Shown: positions 22,146 to 31,171 of the stretch, in pieces | Numbering within the stretch: position 1 is the stretch's first letter | How the letters are laid out: each line of letters starts with the position of its first letter | From: a virus | Reading direction: 5' to 3' (one strand) | IMG/VR virus record: IMGVR_UViG_3300005511_000013 | Span: 1 to 46,448 of that record | DNA: 46,448 bases | Translations under genes and position numbers: made by a program | Notes under the pieces: generated by a model | Told to the model about the DNA's origin: nothing | The model's input: only the letters and a program-made list of their open reading frames with translations | Database searches by the model: none

Positions 22146-23300
22146 ATGCCCGACCCGACCGAAACCCCGGCCACCGCGCCGGACACCACCCCGACCGACA
22201 CCACCGCTGACGCCCTGGCCGCGCTGGACGCTGGCATTGCTGCTGCTGATGGTGGCGAACCCACCCCGGAAGCTGTGCCTGCCGCACCGGTGGAACCCGC
22301 AGCACCGGCAGACCCTGCGCCGGCCGATCCCGCTCCGCAGGACCCGCCGGCCGGTGATACGCCGCCCGCTGATCCGGCCGCCGATCCCAACGCTCCGCCG
22401 GCAGACCCGACAGCTCCGCCTGCTGCCGAGCCGGACGCCGACACCGAGGCTGAAATCGCCTCGATGGGCCTCAAGGACAAGACCGCCGAGCGGTTCCGCA
22501 CCCTGGCTGGACAGGTCAAAGAGCTGGCTCCCATCCGCGACGCGCTGAAGGCGGCCGGCATCGAAGACGTCGCGAGCCTGCCGCAGCTGGTCGAGCGCTC
22601 GAAGGTGGGTGAGGACATGGTGCAGATGGTCGTCGCCACTGGCGCCAATCCGGAGCAGTACGGCGCAGCGCTGGACTACCTCGGCCTGATCGGCAAGGCC
22701 CAGCGCGGCGACATGGCTGCCGCTGGCCAAGCCTACGATGTGATGGCCAAGGAGTTGTCGGTCCTGGCCCAGATGCTCGGCAAGGAAGTGCCGGGCGTGC
22801 ACGACCCGCTTGCCGCCCATGCCGACCTGCTGGCCGAAGTGCAGGCCGGTGACTTGACGCGCGCCCGTGCCCTGGAAATCGCATCGACCCGTGCGCAGGG
22901 GCAGTTCAGCACCGCCGCGCAGCGGCAGCAGGATGAGCAGCAGCAGGCTGCCCAGCAGGCGGAGGAGGCCGGCATCAACTGGCTCAAGCAGTTCGACGCC
23001 GATGCCCGGGCGCAGGACCCCAGCTACCTGGCCAAGCGCCCGGCGCTGGATGAGGCGGTCGCCAACATCCGCCGCACCCTGCACCCGAGCAAGTGGCCGG
23101 AAGCGACCGCCCTGGCCTACGCCCGCATCCAGGCGCCTGCACCGGTGGCAGCCGCACCGGCAGCGCCCGCTGCTCCGGCCCAGCCGCGCCCCGGCCCGAT
23201 GCGCGCGGGTGGCCCGCGCCCGGTGATGGTTCCGGCCTTCGACGACCCGATGAAGGCGTTGGAGTTCGGCATCGACCAGGCCAACGACGCCGCAGCCTGA
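22146..23300 (+). CDS. Scaffolding protein
   Basis: 384 residues between portal and capsid genes. The first about 100 are a Pro/Ala/Asp-rich disordered arm, the middle is helical (coiled coil with a Gln run around 260-275), and a Pro/Ala linker precedes a short C-terminal helix (DDPMKALEFGIDQAND), which in scaffolds often contacts the coat. It would guide prohead assembly and then leave. The assignment rests on position and composition. Confidence 0.75.
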   Translation: MPDPTETPATAPDTTPTDTTADALAALDAGIAAADGGEPTPEAVPAAPVEPAAPADPAPADPAPQDPPAGDTPPADPAADPNAPPADPTAPPAAEPDADTEAEIASMGLKDKTAERFRTLAGQVKELAPIRDALKAAGIEDVASLPQLVERSKVGEDMVQMVVATGANPEQYGAALDYLGLIGKAQRGDMAAAGQAYDVMAKELSVLAQMLGKEVPGVHDPLAAHADLLAEVQAGDLTRARALEIASTRAQGQFSTAAQRQQDEQQQAAQQAEEAGINWLKQFDADARAQDPSYLAKRPALDEAVANIRRTLHPSKWPEATALAYARIQAPAPVAAAPAAPAAPAQPRPGPMRAGGPRPVMVPAFDDPMKALEFGIDQANDAAA

Positions 23301-23309
23301 CCGCACAGG

Positions 23310-23332
23310 AACCCCGCTTCGGCGGGGTTTCT
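23310..23332 (+). terminator. UUCG-tetraloop hairpin after the scaffold gene
   Basis: AACCCCGC and GCGGGGTT pair around TTCG, followed by a short TTCTC. A compact, stable hairpin with a weak T tract: a partial terminator or a 3'-end-stabilising element. Confidence 0.6.
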
Positions 23333-23495
23333 CGTCTCCGTTGACGCGTTGCACGGGCCGGGCAATCTGGCCCTGCGGCTGACAACCGCGCCACGCATGC
23401 AGAAAGCCGGGGTCGCGCCCGGTAGGGCAGATAGAGGCTTCGCCCCCCTCGAACGTGGATGGAAGCACAACCCCATTCCCTTCGAGGACACCCTC
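23333..23495 (+). other. 163-base leader before the capsid gene
   Basis: No gene is seen. TTGACG at the start could be a -35 box but no good -10 box follows at proper spacing. Several GC-rich inverted segments suggest a structured leader. A site with GAGGA lies 8 to 12 bases before the capsid ATG. Confidence 0.4.
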
Positions 23496-24542
23496 ATGCC
23501 GTTTTCTACCGCGCAGCTCGCGCAGGGCGCCAATTACACCCTCGAGAGCTACTCCACCACCGACCCGGTGGACCAGATCTCTGTCGCACACCGCACCTTG
23601 GACCTGTTCATCAGCTCCAAGGAAGTCTCGTTCTTCGGCAACGGCATCTTCAACGAGAAGATCTTCGTGTCGAACGACAGCAACTACCAGAACTACAGCG
23701 GCGCCGACCAGGTCACGTACAACGAGCGTGACCCGAACCGCCTGGCCAAGTTCCAGTACTACAGCAACCACGAGGGCTTCTGGTTCGATGAAGACCGCCT
23801 GATCGCCAACGGCATCAACATCGACGATGCCGGCGTCGCGGTGGCCAGCTCGGGCGAGAAGGAGCAGCTGGTGAACCTGCTGCAGTCCAGCTGGCGCGCC
23901 ATGAAGAACGGCATCCAGGAAGGCCTTGCCCTCGAGCTGCTGCAGAACGGCTCGCAGAGCGCCAAGGCCGTCCCGGGCCTGGACCACATCGTGTCGACCA
24001 CCCCCGGCACCGGCGACATCGTCGGCGGCATCAACGCTGGCACCAGCACCTACTGGCGCAACAACGCCAGCATGGCCATCGCCTCGGGCGGTGTGGTCGC
24101 GGCGCTGGATGCGATGTACGACGCGTGCGTGCGCTACGGCGGCGCGATCCCGACCGACATCCGTTGCGGCCAGGCCTTCCTCAACGCCTACAAGGCCGAG
24201 GCGAAGACCGAGGTCAACCGCCAGATCATCATCGGCGCCAACGGCGGCACCGGTCTGGACGCTTCGGTCACTGCGGTGTTCTACCGCGGCATCGAGCTGG
24301 TGTGGGACCCGACCTTCGAAATGCTGGACGCGAAGCTGGGTGCGATCACCTACCCGTGGACCAAGCGCTGCTACCTGCTCAACCGCAACTTCATCAAGTT
24401 CCGCCCGGTGAAGGGCCACTGGATGAAGAAGCGCAAGCCGGAAAAGCTGCCGGACCGCTACGTCACCTACTACGCGCAGACCAACAAGTACGGCCTGACC
24501 GCGTCGAAGCGCAACGTCCACGCCGTCCTGTCCATCGCCTGA
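23496..24542 (+). CDS. Major capsid protein
   Basis: 348 residues after scaffold. Long beta and helix alternation, an N-terminal arm (PFSTAQLAQGANYTLESYS) and segments such as IDLFISS-like DLFISSKEVSF and GANGGTGLDASVTAVFYRG fit an HK97-fold coat protein of podoviruses. The in-frame sequence upstream of 23496 lacks coding character. No maturation protease is encoded nearby. Hairpins flank the gene on both sides, which would allow its mRNA to accumulate separately. Confidence 0.87.
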   Translation: MPFSTAQLAQGANYTLESYSTTDPVDQISVAHRTLDLFISSKEVSFFGNGIFNEKIFVSNDSNYQNYSGADQVTYNERDPNRLAKFQYYSNHEGFWFDEDRLIANGINIDDAGVAVASSGEKEQLVNLLQSSWRAMKNGIQEGLALELLQNGSQSAKAVPGLDHIVSTTPGTGDIVGGINAGTSTYWRNNASMAIASGGVVAALDAMYDACVRYGGAIPTDIRCGQAFLNAYKAEAKTEVNRQIIIGANGGTGLDASVTAVFYRGIELVWDPTFEMLDAKLGAITYPWTKRCYLLNRNFIKFRPVKGHWMKKRKPEKLPDRYVTYYAQTNKYGLTASKRNVHAVLSIA

Positions 24543-24549
24543 TCCGGGC

Positions 24550-24569
24550 GCCCCGGCTTCGGCCGGGGC
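24550..24569 (+). terminator. UUCG-tetraloop hairpin after the capsid gene
   Basis: GCCCCGGC and GCCGGGGC (8 bp) around TTCG, followed by CTTCCCCC. No proper T tract, so more likely an mRNA-protecting or attenuating hairpin than a full terminator. Confidence 0.55.
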
Positions 24570-24597
24570 CTTCCCCCAGCTACAGAGGAACCGCCCC

Positions 24598-24840
24598 ATG
24601 AAGTCCACCCCGATCACTGATACCGCGTTCAAGACCGGCAACAGCCCGTTCCTGCGCGGCGGCAGCGCCACCTTCTCCAACCTGTCGGGCACCGCAGCAA
24701 CGCTGCAGGGCGCCGACACGCAGGCCGGCACCTACACCACGATCGCCACCCTGGCTGCCAACAGCCAGACGGAGGTCCAGAACCTGCCGCAGTGGATCAA
24801 GTTGTCCGCCGCCGGCACCGTCTACGCCACGGCTGGCTGA
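24598..24840 (+). CDS. Small virion protein, candidate capsid decoration, 80 aa
   Basis: Thr/Ala/Ser-rich and beta-predicted (SATFSNLSGTAATLQGADTQ, YTTIATLA). No transmembrane or signal segment. Located directly after the capsid gene and flanked by two hairpins, so high, separate expression is expected. A decoration or head-fibre role is inferred from position only. Confidence 0.62.
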   Translation: MKSTPITDTAFKTGNSPFLRGGSATFSNLSGTAATLQGADTQAGTYTTIATLAANSQTEVQNLPQWIKLSAAGTVYATAG

Positions 24841-24850
24841 CAACTCCGGG

Positions 24851-24868
24851 CGGCCCGTTCGCGGGCCG
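24851..24868 (+). terminator. UUCG-tetraloop hairpin after the 80-aa gene
   Basis: CGGCCCG and CGGGCCG around TTCG, followed by TTCCC. Third member of the series of hairpins in the head operon. Confidence 0.5.
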
Positions 24869-24897
24869 TTCCCATCCAGATTCCCGTAGGAGGGAAC

Positions 24898-25551
24898 ATG
24901 AGCAAGCAGACCATCATCGCCACCGTCGTGCTCCTGACCATCGAGCGCAGCCGGGAGGTCACGATCTCCGACACCGTCTTCGAGCACGAGGTTCCGATCC
25001 TGGAGCTGATCCACGGCGCGGAGAACGTCAACGTCACCGACGACGACTACCACGCCATCGAGCTGCCGGACAACGCCACGCAGGAATACCAGCGTCTGCT
25101 GTCGAAGTACGGCGACAAGTACAAGCCGGTGATCGACCAGGTGTTCCCCGGCGGCGCGCGCGACGTGGGCAAGGAGCTGGGCATGTCGCTGGGCCGCGAC
25201 AGCTTCAAGAAGCAGTCCGAAGCGGTCATCCACAGCCGCCTGCCGCCCCGTCCTGGCGAGAAGCAGGAGCAGGACGACGCCAGCAACGACGCGGCAGTGC
25301 AGCGCGCCGCTGCGGCCCTCGTCGAGGCAGCCCGCCCCGCCGCTGAAGCGCCGAGCATCACCGGCCCGGCCAATCCGCCGCCGGCGGCTGAGGTCACCGT
25401 CGACGACGGTAGCGAAGAGCTGACCCATGCCGAGCTGCGCGAAGAGCTGACCCGTCGCGGCATCGAGCACAAGGGCAACGCCTCCAAGGCCGACCTGCAG
25501 CAGCTGCTGGACGACGCCAAGGAAGTCGACGGCAAGACCCTGGGCGGCTGA
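24898..25551 (+). CDS. Head protein with C-terminal SAP/HeH-like motif
   Basis: 217 residues; ATG after GTAGGAGGGAAC. The first 120 residues are mixed. A Pro/Ala linker then leads to ELTHAELREELTRRGIEHKG and SKADLQQLLDDA, the helix-extension-helix pattern of SAP/HeH domains, which bind DNA or RNA. In many phages a gene with this ending sits between capsid and adaptor genes. It may contact packaged DNA at the head interior. Inference from motif and position. Confidence 0.68.
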   Translation: MSKQTIIATVVLLTIERSREVTISDTVFEHEVPILELIHGAENVNVTDDDYHAIELPDNATQEYQRLLSKYGDKYKPVIDQVFPGGARDVGKELGMSLGRDSFKKQSEAVIHSRLPPRPGEKQEQDDASNDAAVQRAAAALVEAARPAAEAPSITGPANPPPAAEVTVDDGSEELTHAELREELTRRGIEHKGNASKADLQQLLDDAKEVDGKTLGG

Positions 25552-25574
25552 TCGGCCGGCAGTAGGAAGCAACC

Positions 25575-25602
25575 AGGCGGGCTGGGGAAACCCGGCCCGC
25601 CT
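25575..25602 (+). terminator. GAAA-tetraloop hairpin before the adaptor gene
   Basis: A 12-bp stem (AGGCGGGCTGGG with CCCGGCCCGCCT, one G-U pair) closed by GAAA, at 25575..25602, followed by TACAAG. Very stable, but no T tract; acts as an mRNA boundary or attenuator. Confidence 0.55.
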
Positions 25603-25617
25603 TACAAGAGGGCTCCG

Positions 25618-26364
25618 ATGAGCATCACCGACCCCATCCAGTGCGCATGCGCCAGTAACGACGGGAACAGCACGCTGGCTCAGCTACGCAAGCGGCTGAT
25701 GGTGCGCCTCGGCTTCGCGGCGCAGGCGAACAACCCGCCGCCGGGCATGAAGGAGCTGCTCAACGATTTCCTGTACGGCGCCCAGGTGGCGCTGTTCCGC
25801 CGTCCGAACGGCGAATTCAAGAACGAGCGCTGGTTCTCGTGGCCGCTGGTGGCCGGCCAGCGCCTGTACGACTACCCCGACAACATCGAGCACGACGCGC
25901 CGCAGAACTGCCCGGCGGTGATCGACCCGCGCCAGGTGACGTGGGTTGGGCGTGAGCGCGACGGTGTGTGGGCCGAGATGGCGCAGGGGATCAACCCGCG
26001 CTCGTACACGACCAGCGAGCTGACCGGCCTGCCGCAGCGCTATGAGTTCCGCAACTGCATCGAGATCTGGCCGGCGCCGGACGAAACGCTCGGCAGCCTC
26101 GTGATCAAGGGCAAGTTTGACCTGAGCCGGTTCACCGAGGACACCGACAAGACCACGATCGACAGCGAGATCGTGTTCCTGCTGGCGCTGGCCAACGCCA
26201 AGCAGCACTACCGGCAGGCCGACGCGCAGACGTACATCCAGCAGCTCGAGGTGATGATCAACAACCTTGTGGCTGGCACACACGGCACGGCGCGGTATAT
26301 GCCGGGTCCGCCGACAGGTGAGGCCGTCTGGGTTCCGCCGCGGCCAGAGGTGCCGTTCCCATGA
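25618..26364 (+). CDS. Head-tail adaptor / tail accessory factor (gp4-like)
   Basis: 248 residues. The N-terminal helices (LAQLRKRLMVRLGF, ELLNDFLYGAQVALF), the WFSWPLVAGQRLYDYP strand set and the C-terminal LALANAKQHYRQAD helix match the P22 gp4/T7 gp11-type adaptor family that binds the portal ring. Four Cys residues occur early or mid-protein (CACA, NC). Ends overlapping the next start (ATGA). Confidence 0.72.
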   Translation: MSITDPIQCACASNDGNSTLAQLRKRLMVRLGFAAQANNPPPGMKELLNDFLYGAQVALFRRPNGEFKNERWFSWPLVAGQRLYDYPDNIEHDAPQNCPAVIDPRQVTWVGRERDGVWAEMAQGINPRSYTTSELTGLPQRYEFRNCIEIWPAPDETLGSLVIKGKFDLSRFTEDTDKTTIDSEIVFLLALANAKQHYRQADAQTYIQQLEVMINNLVAGTHGTARYMPGPPTGEAVWVPPRPEVPFP

Positions 26365-27155
26365 CGGGCCGCATCGTCACGCTTACCGCCATCAAGGGCG
26401 GCATCAATCGGCTGCGCACGAAGGGTGGCGCTGACCCGGCGACCCTGTACGACCTGGTCAACGGCTATGTCGATCAGGCCGGCGTGCCGCGCTCGCGCCC
26501 GGGCTCGAAGACCAAGGTCAACCTGCCGGTCGGCGCCACGAAAGGCATGTGCGCCTACGACGGCAAGCTGATCGTCTTCAGCCACGTGCCGCAGGACATT
26601 CCGGCCAGCACGCCGGTTACCGAGTGCGAGGTGCTCAAGCATCCGACGACCCCGGACCTGCCCCTGAAGGAGATTCACTTCGCGGGACCGTTCCTGGGCT
26701 ACCTGTACGTGGCGGCCGAGTTCATCAACGGCGACGTGTACCACTACTGGCTCCAGCGCGGCACGACCTGGGAACCGGGAAAGGTGTATCTCCCCGGGGC
26801 CTTGGTGGTTCCGACCGATCCGAACGGCATCGCCTACCAGCTCGACAGCGGCATCGAGACGCTGCCGGTCTGGGTCCGCAACGTGGCCCGCACCGTCGGC
26901 GAGGTCGTCGTACCCACGACCGACAACGGCTACAAGTACACGGTGACCGATGCCTTCGGCCCCGCGCCGCGCTCTGGCGCCATTGAGCCGACCTGGCCAA
27001 CGTCCGAAGGCGCCACGGTGTTCGAAGACAGCGACGTGGCCACGCCGACGCCGGTGGTGGGCGAGCAGTCCAACAACAACACGCTGCCGCCGGACGTGGC
27101 GGACCGTTACCAGTTCGCGCGGCCGGCAGGATCGAACGCGCTGGAGGCCAACTGA
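26361..27155 (+). CDS. gp10-like tail hub protein, N-terminal part
   Basis: 264 residues. The opening AIKGGINRLRTKGGADPATL, then LVNGYVDQAG and SRPGSK, resembles the N-terminus of P22 gp10-type packaged-DNA-stabilising hub proteins. It stops at residue 264, and the conserved remainder is encoded by the following gene, joined by TGATG. This looks like a hub gene split in two. Two EPTWP-type motifs bracket the break. Not obviously a frameshift, because the restart has its own ATG. Confidence 0.65.
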   Translation: MTGRIVTLTAIKGGINRLRTKGGADPATLYDLVNGYVDQAGVPRSRPGSKTKVNLPVGATKGMCAYDGKLIVFSHVPQDIPASTPVTECEVLKHPTTPDLPLKEIHFAGPFLGYLYVAAEFINGDVYHYWLQRGTTWEPGKVYLPGALVVPTDPNGIAYQLDSGIETLPVWVRNVARTVGEVVVPTTDNGYKYTVTDAFGPAPRSGAIEPTWPTSEGATVFEDSDVATPTPVVGEQSNNNTLPPDVADRYQFARPAGSNALEAN

Positions 27156-29146
27156 TGGCGGCACCTCTCTGGCAAGCGGGCAACCTCTACCTGCCCGGCG
27201 ATCTGGTACAGCCGATCACCCAGCCTGCGCCGAATAACCCACAGGTCACCAACGGCAACTTCGCCAGCGGCGCGACCGGATGGACCTTCAGCGGCTCAGC
27301 CGGCTATGTGGCCACCGGCGGGTATGGCGGTGGTGGCGCGGCGCGCCTGCCTGGCAATCAGGCCGACGGCGTAGCTCTCAACAACACGCTGCTGGTGGTT
27401 CCCGTTGGCGGCAAGCTGACGGCTACCTCGATGATCGCGCAGGGCGCATCGTCTGCCGGGCGCACGTCGGGTTGGACGGAGATCCAGTGGTTCGACGGGC
27501 TGAACACCTTGCTGCAGACCGACATCGGCAACAAGGTCGACAACGGATCGGGCGGGGCCTGGCACCAGTCGCTGGTCGCCGCCACCGCGCCGGCAACTGC
27601 CGCATACGCGCGCGCGGCCATCCACCTGACCTCCGATGCCGGGCACAACGACCAGATTCTGGGCGATAACCTATCGGTGAGCGGCGCGACCGCTGGGCTG
27701 CCGGAAGGGCTGGTCTACAAGGCGGTGCAGGCCGAATCGGGCACCTCCGGCAGCAGCGAGCCGGCCTGGCCGGGCATCCTGGGCCAGCAGGTCATCGACA
27801 ACGAGGTGATCTGGGAGGCGGTGACCACCAGCCGCATCACCTGGACCGCCGCGCCGCGCTACGTCAGCGGCACCACCGAGCCGGCGTGGCCAACCGATAT
27901 CGGCGCCATGGTGCAGGACGGGACGATCAACTGGCGCGCGGTGTCTCGGCGCGTGGACGATGAGCGCTGCCCGCGCACAAAGGTCGTCGCGATCGTGGCG
28001 AGCAAGGTGTTCGCCGCCGACAAGGACATTGTGAAGTACAGCGCCACGGCCAACCCGCTGGACTGGAGCACTGCGGACGACGCCGGCTACCTGCCGACCG
28101 GGCTGCAGCAGGCGAACTCGAACGACATGGCGGTGCTGGCGCAGTACCGTGCCAACCTGGTCGCGCTCAACGCCAGCAGCTTCCAGAACTGGCAGGTGGA
28201 CCCGGATCCGGCTTCCATGGCGCTGCTGGACCAGATGGATGGCGTGGGCTCGCAGTGGCAGAAGGCCGCGGTGCCCGTGGCTAATGATCTGGTGTACCTG
28301 TCTCAGCTGGGTGTGCGCACGATCGGCATCGCCAATGCGGCGGAGAACCTGTCGGCGGGCGACATCGGCGCGCCGGTGGACGTGCTGATCCAGCAGGCCA
28401 TGCTGTACGCGGACCGCACCGGTCTGCCACCGCTGGCCACCTACTACCCGGGTGCTGGCCAGTACTGGCTGGCGTTCCCGAACTACCCGCCGCCGGCGCT
28501 GGGCATCTTCGGCGCGCTGCCGCCGGGCGGCTGCGGCGATCTGGTGAATTACGCCTACGTGGTGGCCGGTGGCCTGCCGCCGTACAGCGTGGAGGTCGTC
28601 GCCGGCGCGCTGCCTGCTGGGCTGAGCATCGACAGCTCGGGACTGGTGACGGGCGAGATGGCCACTGGCGGCGATGGCATCTGGACACTGCGCGTCACCG
28701 ATGGCCTGGGCGACACCGCCGACCTGGTCGAGAACCGCACGGGCTCCAATGGTTTTTTTAAGTACCTGACCACTCGCCTGTACCCGATGGAGGCACCGGT
28801 CGAGTCTTTCTCGCTGTCGTCGGTGGTGGAGAGCGCGACGTTCCGCAACATCTACCACGCCTACGAGATCCCGACGGAAGCGGTCAGCCTGGCGTCGAGC
28901 GTGGAGGCCGGCACGCTGCGCCCGCTGTTGCAGACCGTCAACGTGACCGACTCGATGTCGCTATCCAGCACGGTTACCGACGGCACGCTGCGCAACATCC
29001 TCAAGGCCTACAGCGTGCCGGCTGAAGCAGTGCAGCTGTCCTCCGCCGTTGAAGCTGGAACGCTGAAGCAGACACTCATCACCACCAACATGGCTCCCGA
29101 GGCTATCGGGCTGTCGTCCAGTGTCGTAGGAGGCACCCTGACATGA
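27155..29146 (+). CDS. gp10-like tail hub protein, C-terminal part with Ig-like and repeat domains
   Basis: 663 residues. The N-terminus looks like a beta-sandwich (carbohydrate-binding-like). Two EPAWP...W.AV repeats follow. The hub core reads KVFAADKDIVKYSATANPLDW, then ANSNDMAVLAQYRANLVALN and LVYLSQLGVRTIG. An Ig-like He_PIG segment (GLPPYSVEVVAGALPAGLSI) comes next. The last about 115 residues hold five degenerate 25-residue repeats around a core SLSS.VE.GTLR. Together these suggest the tail hub with added host-binding modules. Confidence 0.7.
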   Translation: MAAPLWQAGNLYLPGDLVQPITQPAPNNPQVTNGNFASGATGWTFSGSAGYVATGGYGGGGAARLPGNQADGVALNNTLLVVPVGGKLTATSMIAQGASSAGRTSGWTEIQWFDGLNTLLQTDIGNKVDNGSGGAWHQSLVAATAPATAAYARAAIHLTSDAGHNDQILGDNLSVSGATAGLPEGLVYKAVQAESGTSGSSEPAWPGILGQQVIDNEVIWEAVTTSRITWTAAPRYVSGTTEPAWPTDIGAMVQDGTINWRAVSRRVDDERCPRTKVVAIVASKVFAADKDIVKYSATANPLDWSTADDAGYLPTGLQQANSNDMAVLAQYRANLVALNASSFQNWQVDPDPASMALLDQMDGVGSQWQKAAVPVANDLVYLSQLGVRTIGIANAAENLSAGDIGAPVDVLIQQAMLYADRTGLPPLATYYPGAGQYWLAFPNYPPPALGIFGALPPGGCGDLVNYAYVVAGGLPPYSVEVVAGALPAGLSIDSSGLVTGEMATGGDGIWTLRVTDGLGDTADLVENRTGSNGFFKYLTTRLYPMEAPVESFSLSSVVESATFRNIYHAYEIPTEAVSLASSVEAGTLRPLLQTVNVTDSMSLSSTVTDGTLRNILKAYSVPAEAVQLSSAVEAGTLKQTLITTNMAPEAIGLSSSVVGGTLT

Positions 29147-30111
29147 GCAACAACGTCCTCAACGCCCACGAAGGTTACGAAGGCTGGTACAAGATGGAGG
29201 CCTTCCGCGTCGACGCGGAAGGCGTGGAGATCCCGGGCACTCGCCGGATCGCGGCCGATTGGTTCCCGAACCTCATCACGGATGCAGGACTGGACCTGTT
29301 CGGCACGCTGAGCGGCGCAAGCTCGACTGTTTTCGCGTTCTGCAGGGTCGGCTCGGGCAACACGGCCCCGGCGTTTTCAAACACCGCGCTGGTGTCGCAG
29401 GTGGCCTTCAGCTCTACCGAGCAAGCCATCACCAGCGGGGTCAACCGGACTGGCACTTTCTACGGCTGGCGGCGTCGGACGCTGCGTTTTGCGGCAGGCG
29501 TGGCAACCGGGACGCTCGCCGAGGTTGGGGTTTCCGCAACCCAGACTGGATCGCTCTTCAGTCGAGCGCTCATCCTCGACGGAGGCGGTGCGCCGACCAC
29601 GATCACGGTGCTGTCGGACGAAGTGCTCGACGTCACCTATGAGCTGCGGTGCTACCCGACCTTGTCCGATGCCACGGGCACGGTGAACATTTCGGGCACC
29701 AACTACAACTGGATCGCCCGCCCCCTCAACAACGCGACCTATGATTTTGCCTGGTCCGGAACCGTCGGCACCGGAATTGGTCCACGCCTCTCGGCTGGCG
29801 GCCAGAACAGTGCATCAGCCTTGGCTGACCTTCCTGCGCAAAACGCGATCGTCAGCGGGCTGTCCCCCGTGGGCTCGATCACGGCGCTCACCTACACGGC
29901 TGGGCAGTACGCAAGGTCGTTCCGTTTTGATATAGGGCTGAACGACGGAAATATCGCGGGTGGAATCGGCGCGTTCTGGGCTGGCAACGACACCAACGGG
30001 ACCGGTTACTGCGGCCTGTGGGTGTGGGGTCTTACCCCCAAGCTGCCCAAGACGAACCAGACCGTGGCCACCTTCACCATCCGCTTCAGCTGGGGGCGCT
30101 ACACCCCATGA
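29143..30111 (+). CDS. Virion-associated protein, 322 aa
   Basis: Begins with a charged segment and GWYKMEAFRVDAEG, then DWFPNLITDAGLDLFG, followed by beta-rich Ser/Thr/Gly sequence to the end (WGRYTP). The composition suits an extracellular virion protein such as a tail appendage or fibre adaptor. ATGA overlaps on both sides. No specific family named. Confidence 0.62.
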   Translation: MSNNVLNAHEGYEGWYKMEAFRVDAEGVEIPGTRRIAADWFPNLITDAGLDLFGTLSGASSTVFAFCRVGSGNTAPAFSNTALVSQVAFSSTEQAITSGVNRTGTFYGWRRRTLRFAAGVATGTLAEVGVSATQTGSLFSRALILDGGGAPTTITVLSDEVLDVTYELRCYPTLSDATGTVNISGTNYNWIARPLNNATYDFAWSGTVGTGIGPRLSAGGQNSASALADLPAQNAIVSGLSPVGSITALTYTAGQYARSFRFDIGLNDGNIAGGIGAFWAGNDTNGTGYCGLWVWGLTPKLPKTNQTVATFTIRFSWGRYTP

Positions 30112-30683
30112 TCCCGGCGGGCGGCCTCTCCACCATTCCTCAGCCTGCTCAGTTCCTGGAGCAGGTGAACTCGACGCTGCAGCCGCTCATCGACTACGAG
30201 ATGGGCGGCGCAGCGTTGAACGATCCGTCGCAGGGCCTGTGGGTTCAGCTGTGGCGGGTGAGGGTGGATGGCAGCGTGGTGTACCTGGGCCCGGACGGCG
30301 GCACGGAGCAGCCGGCCTTCAGCCGCCCGGGCATCACGGAGGTGGCGCTGGCGTTCGACCAGAACATGCAGCCCGCAATTGCCTTTGTGCAGTCCGGCGT
30401 GGCTTGGCTGTGGTGGTTCGACACTGCGGTGCCGGGCATGGTGTTCACCCAGTTCCCGGGCATCCTCAACCCGCGCCTGACGCTGGACGACAAGCGGCCG
30501 GGGCAGGTGGGCAATTCGGACGTGATCCTGGCCTACCTGCGCGCCGGCTCGCTGTACTACCGCCAGCAGCGCGATCGCTACCAGACCGAGTTCCTGCTGA
30601 GCGCCGACCCGCCCTGCGGCGGCCTGGCCGCGGTGTGCATGTCCACTGGCAACCGCCTGCAGTTCGCCTTCGGGGGTGCCTGA
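30108..30683 (+). CDS. Hypothetical virion-region protein, 191 aa
   Basis: Beta-rich with many aromatic residues (WVQLWRVRVDG, WLWWFDTAVPG), suggesting a propeller- or sandwich-like virion protein. Start ATG coupled to the upstream stop (ATGA) and end coupled to the next (TGATG). No family recognised; the context is tail and ejection genes. Confidence 0.6.
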   Translation: MIPAGGLSTIPQPAQFLEQVNSTLQPLIDYEMGGAALNDPSQGLWVQLWRVRVDGSVVYLGPDGGTEQPAFSRPGITEVALAFDQNMQPAIAFVQSGVAWLWWFDTAVPGMVFTQFPGILNPRLTLDDKRPGQVGNSDVILAYLRAGSLYYRQQRDRYQTEFLLSADPPCGGLAAVCMSTGNRLQFAFGGA

Positions 30684-31171
30684 TGCAGTCCACCGTGTTC
30701 GTCTACACCATGAAGCAGGGCAAGGCCGGTTCCTGGAGCCGCTACCTGTTCCCGTTCTCCGTGGATGCCTTCGCCCAGCTGGGCAACGATCTCTATGTGC
30801 GGCATGGGGATGAAATCAGCGCTGTGACTGACTTTGCGCTCGGCGACGATGTGGGTGGCGAGACGATTCCGTTCGGCGGGACCGTCTGGTGGCCGTACCT
30901 CGATTTTGGCACCCCCAGCGTCACGAAGATGATGGAGGGGTTCGACATCGTGAGCTCCGGCATCCCCAGCGTCAGCATTGGCTACGACCAGCGCAACCTG
31001 GCCGCGTTCACCGATCCGTACACCGTGGATCCGGACACGCTGCCCGGTGGCGTCATCCCGTTCCCGATGGCCGCGCCGACCTTCAGCCTGCGGGTGGATT
31101 TTGCCCCGGGCCAGAAATGGAGCCTGCAGCAGGTGTCGCTCAGCTTCTTCGACATGGGCAACGGGCCATGA
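30683..31171 (+). CDS. Hypothetical virion-region protein, 162 aa
   Basis: Beta-rich: SWSRYLFPFSVDAFAQLG, GTVWWPYLDFG, then FSLRVDFAPGQKWSLQQVSL at the end. The pattern resembles other short-tailed phage structural proteins of unknown role. Coupled to both neighbours by stop-start overlaps. Confidence 0.6.
   Translation: MQSTVFVYTMKQGKAGSWSRYLFPFSVDAFAQLGNDLYVRHGDEISAVTDFALGDDVGGETIPFGGTVWWPYLDFGTPSVTKMMEGFDIVSSGIPSVSIGYDQRNLAAFTDPYTVDPDTLPGGVIPFPMAAPTFSLRVDFAPGQKWSLQQVSLSFFDMGNGP

Noticed and set aside
19404-24731. 803- and 876-aa open frames on the - strand
   Set aside because: They mirror the portal, scaffold and capsid genes, have Arg/His/Leu-rich composition typical of reverse shadows and lack start signals.
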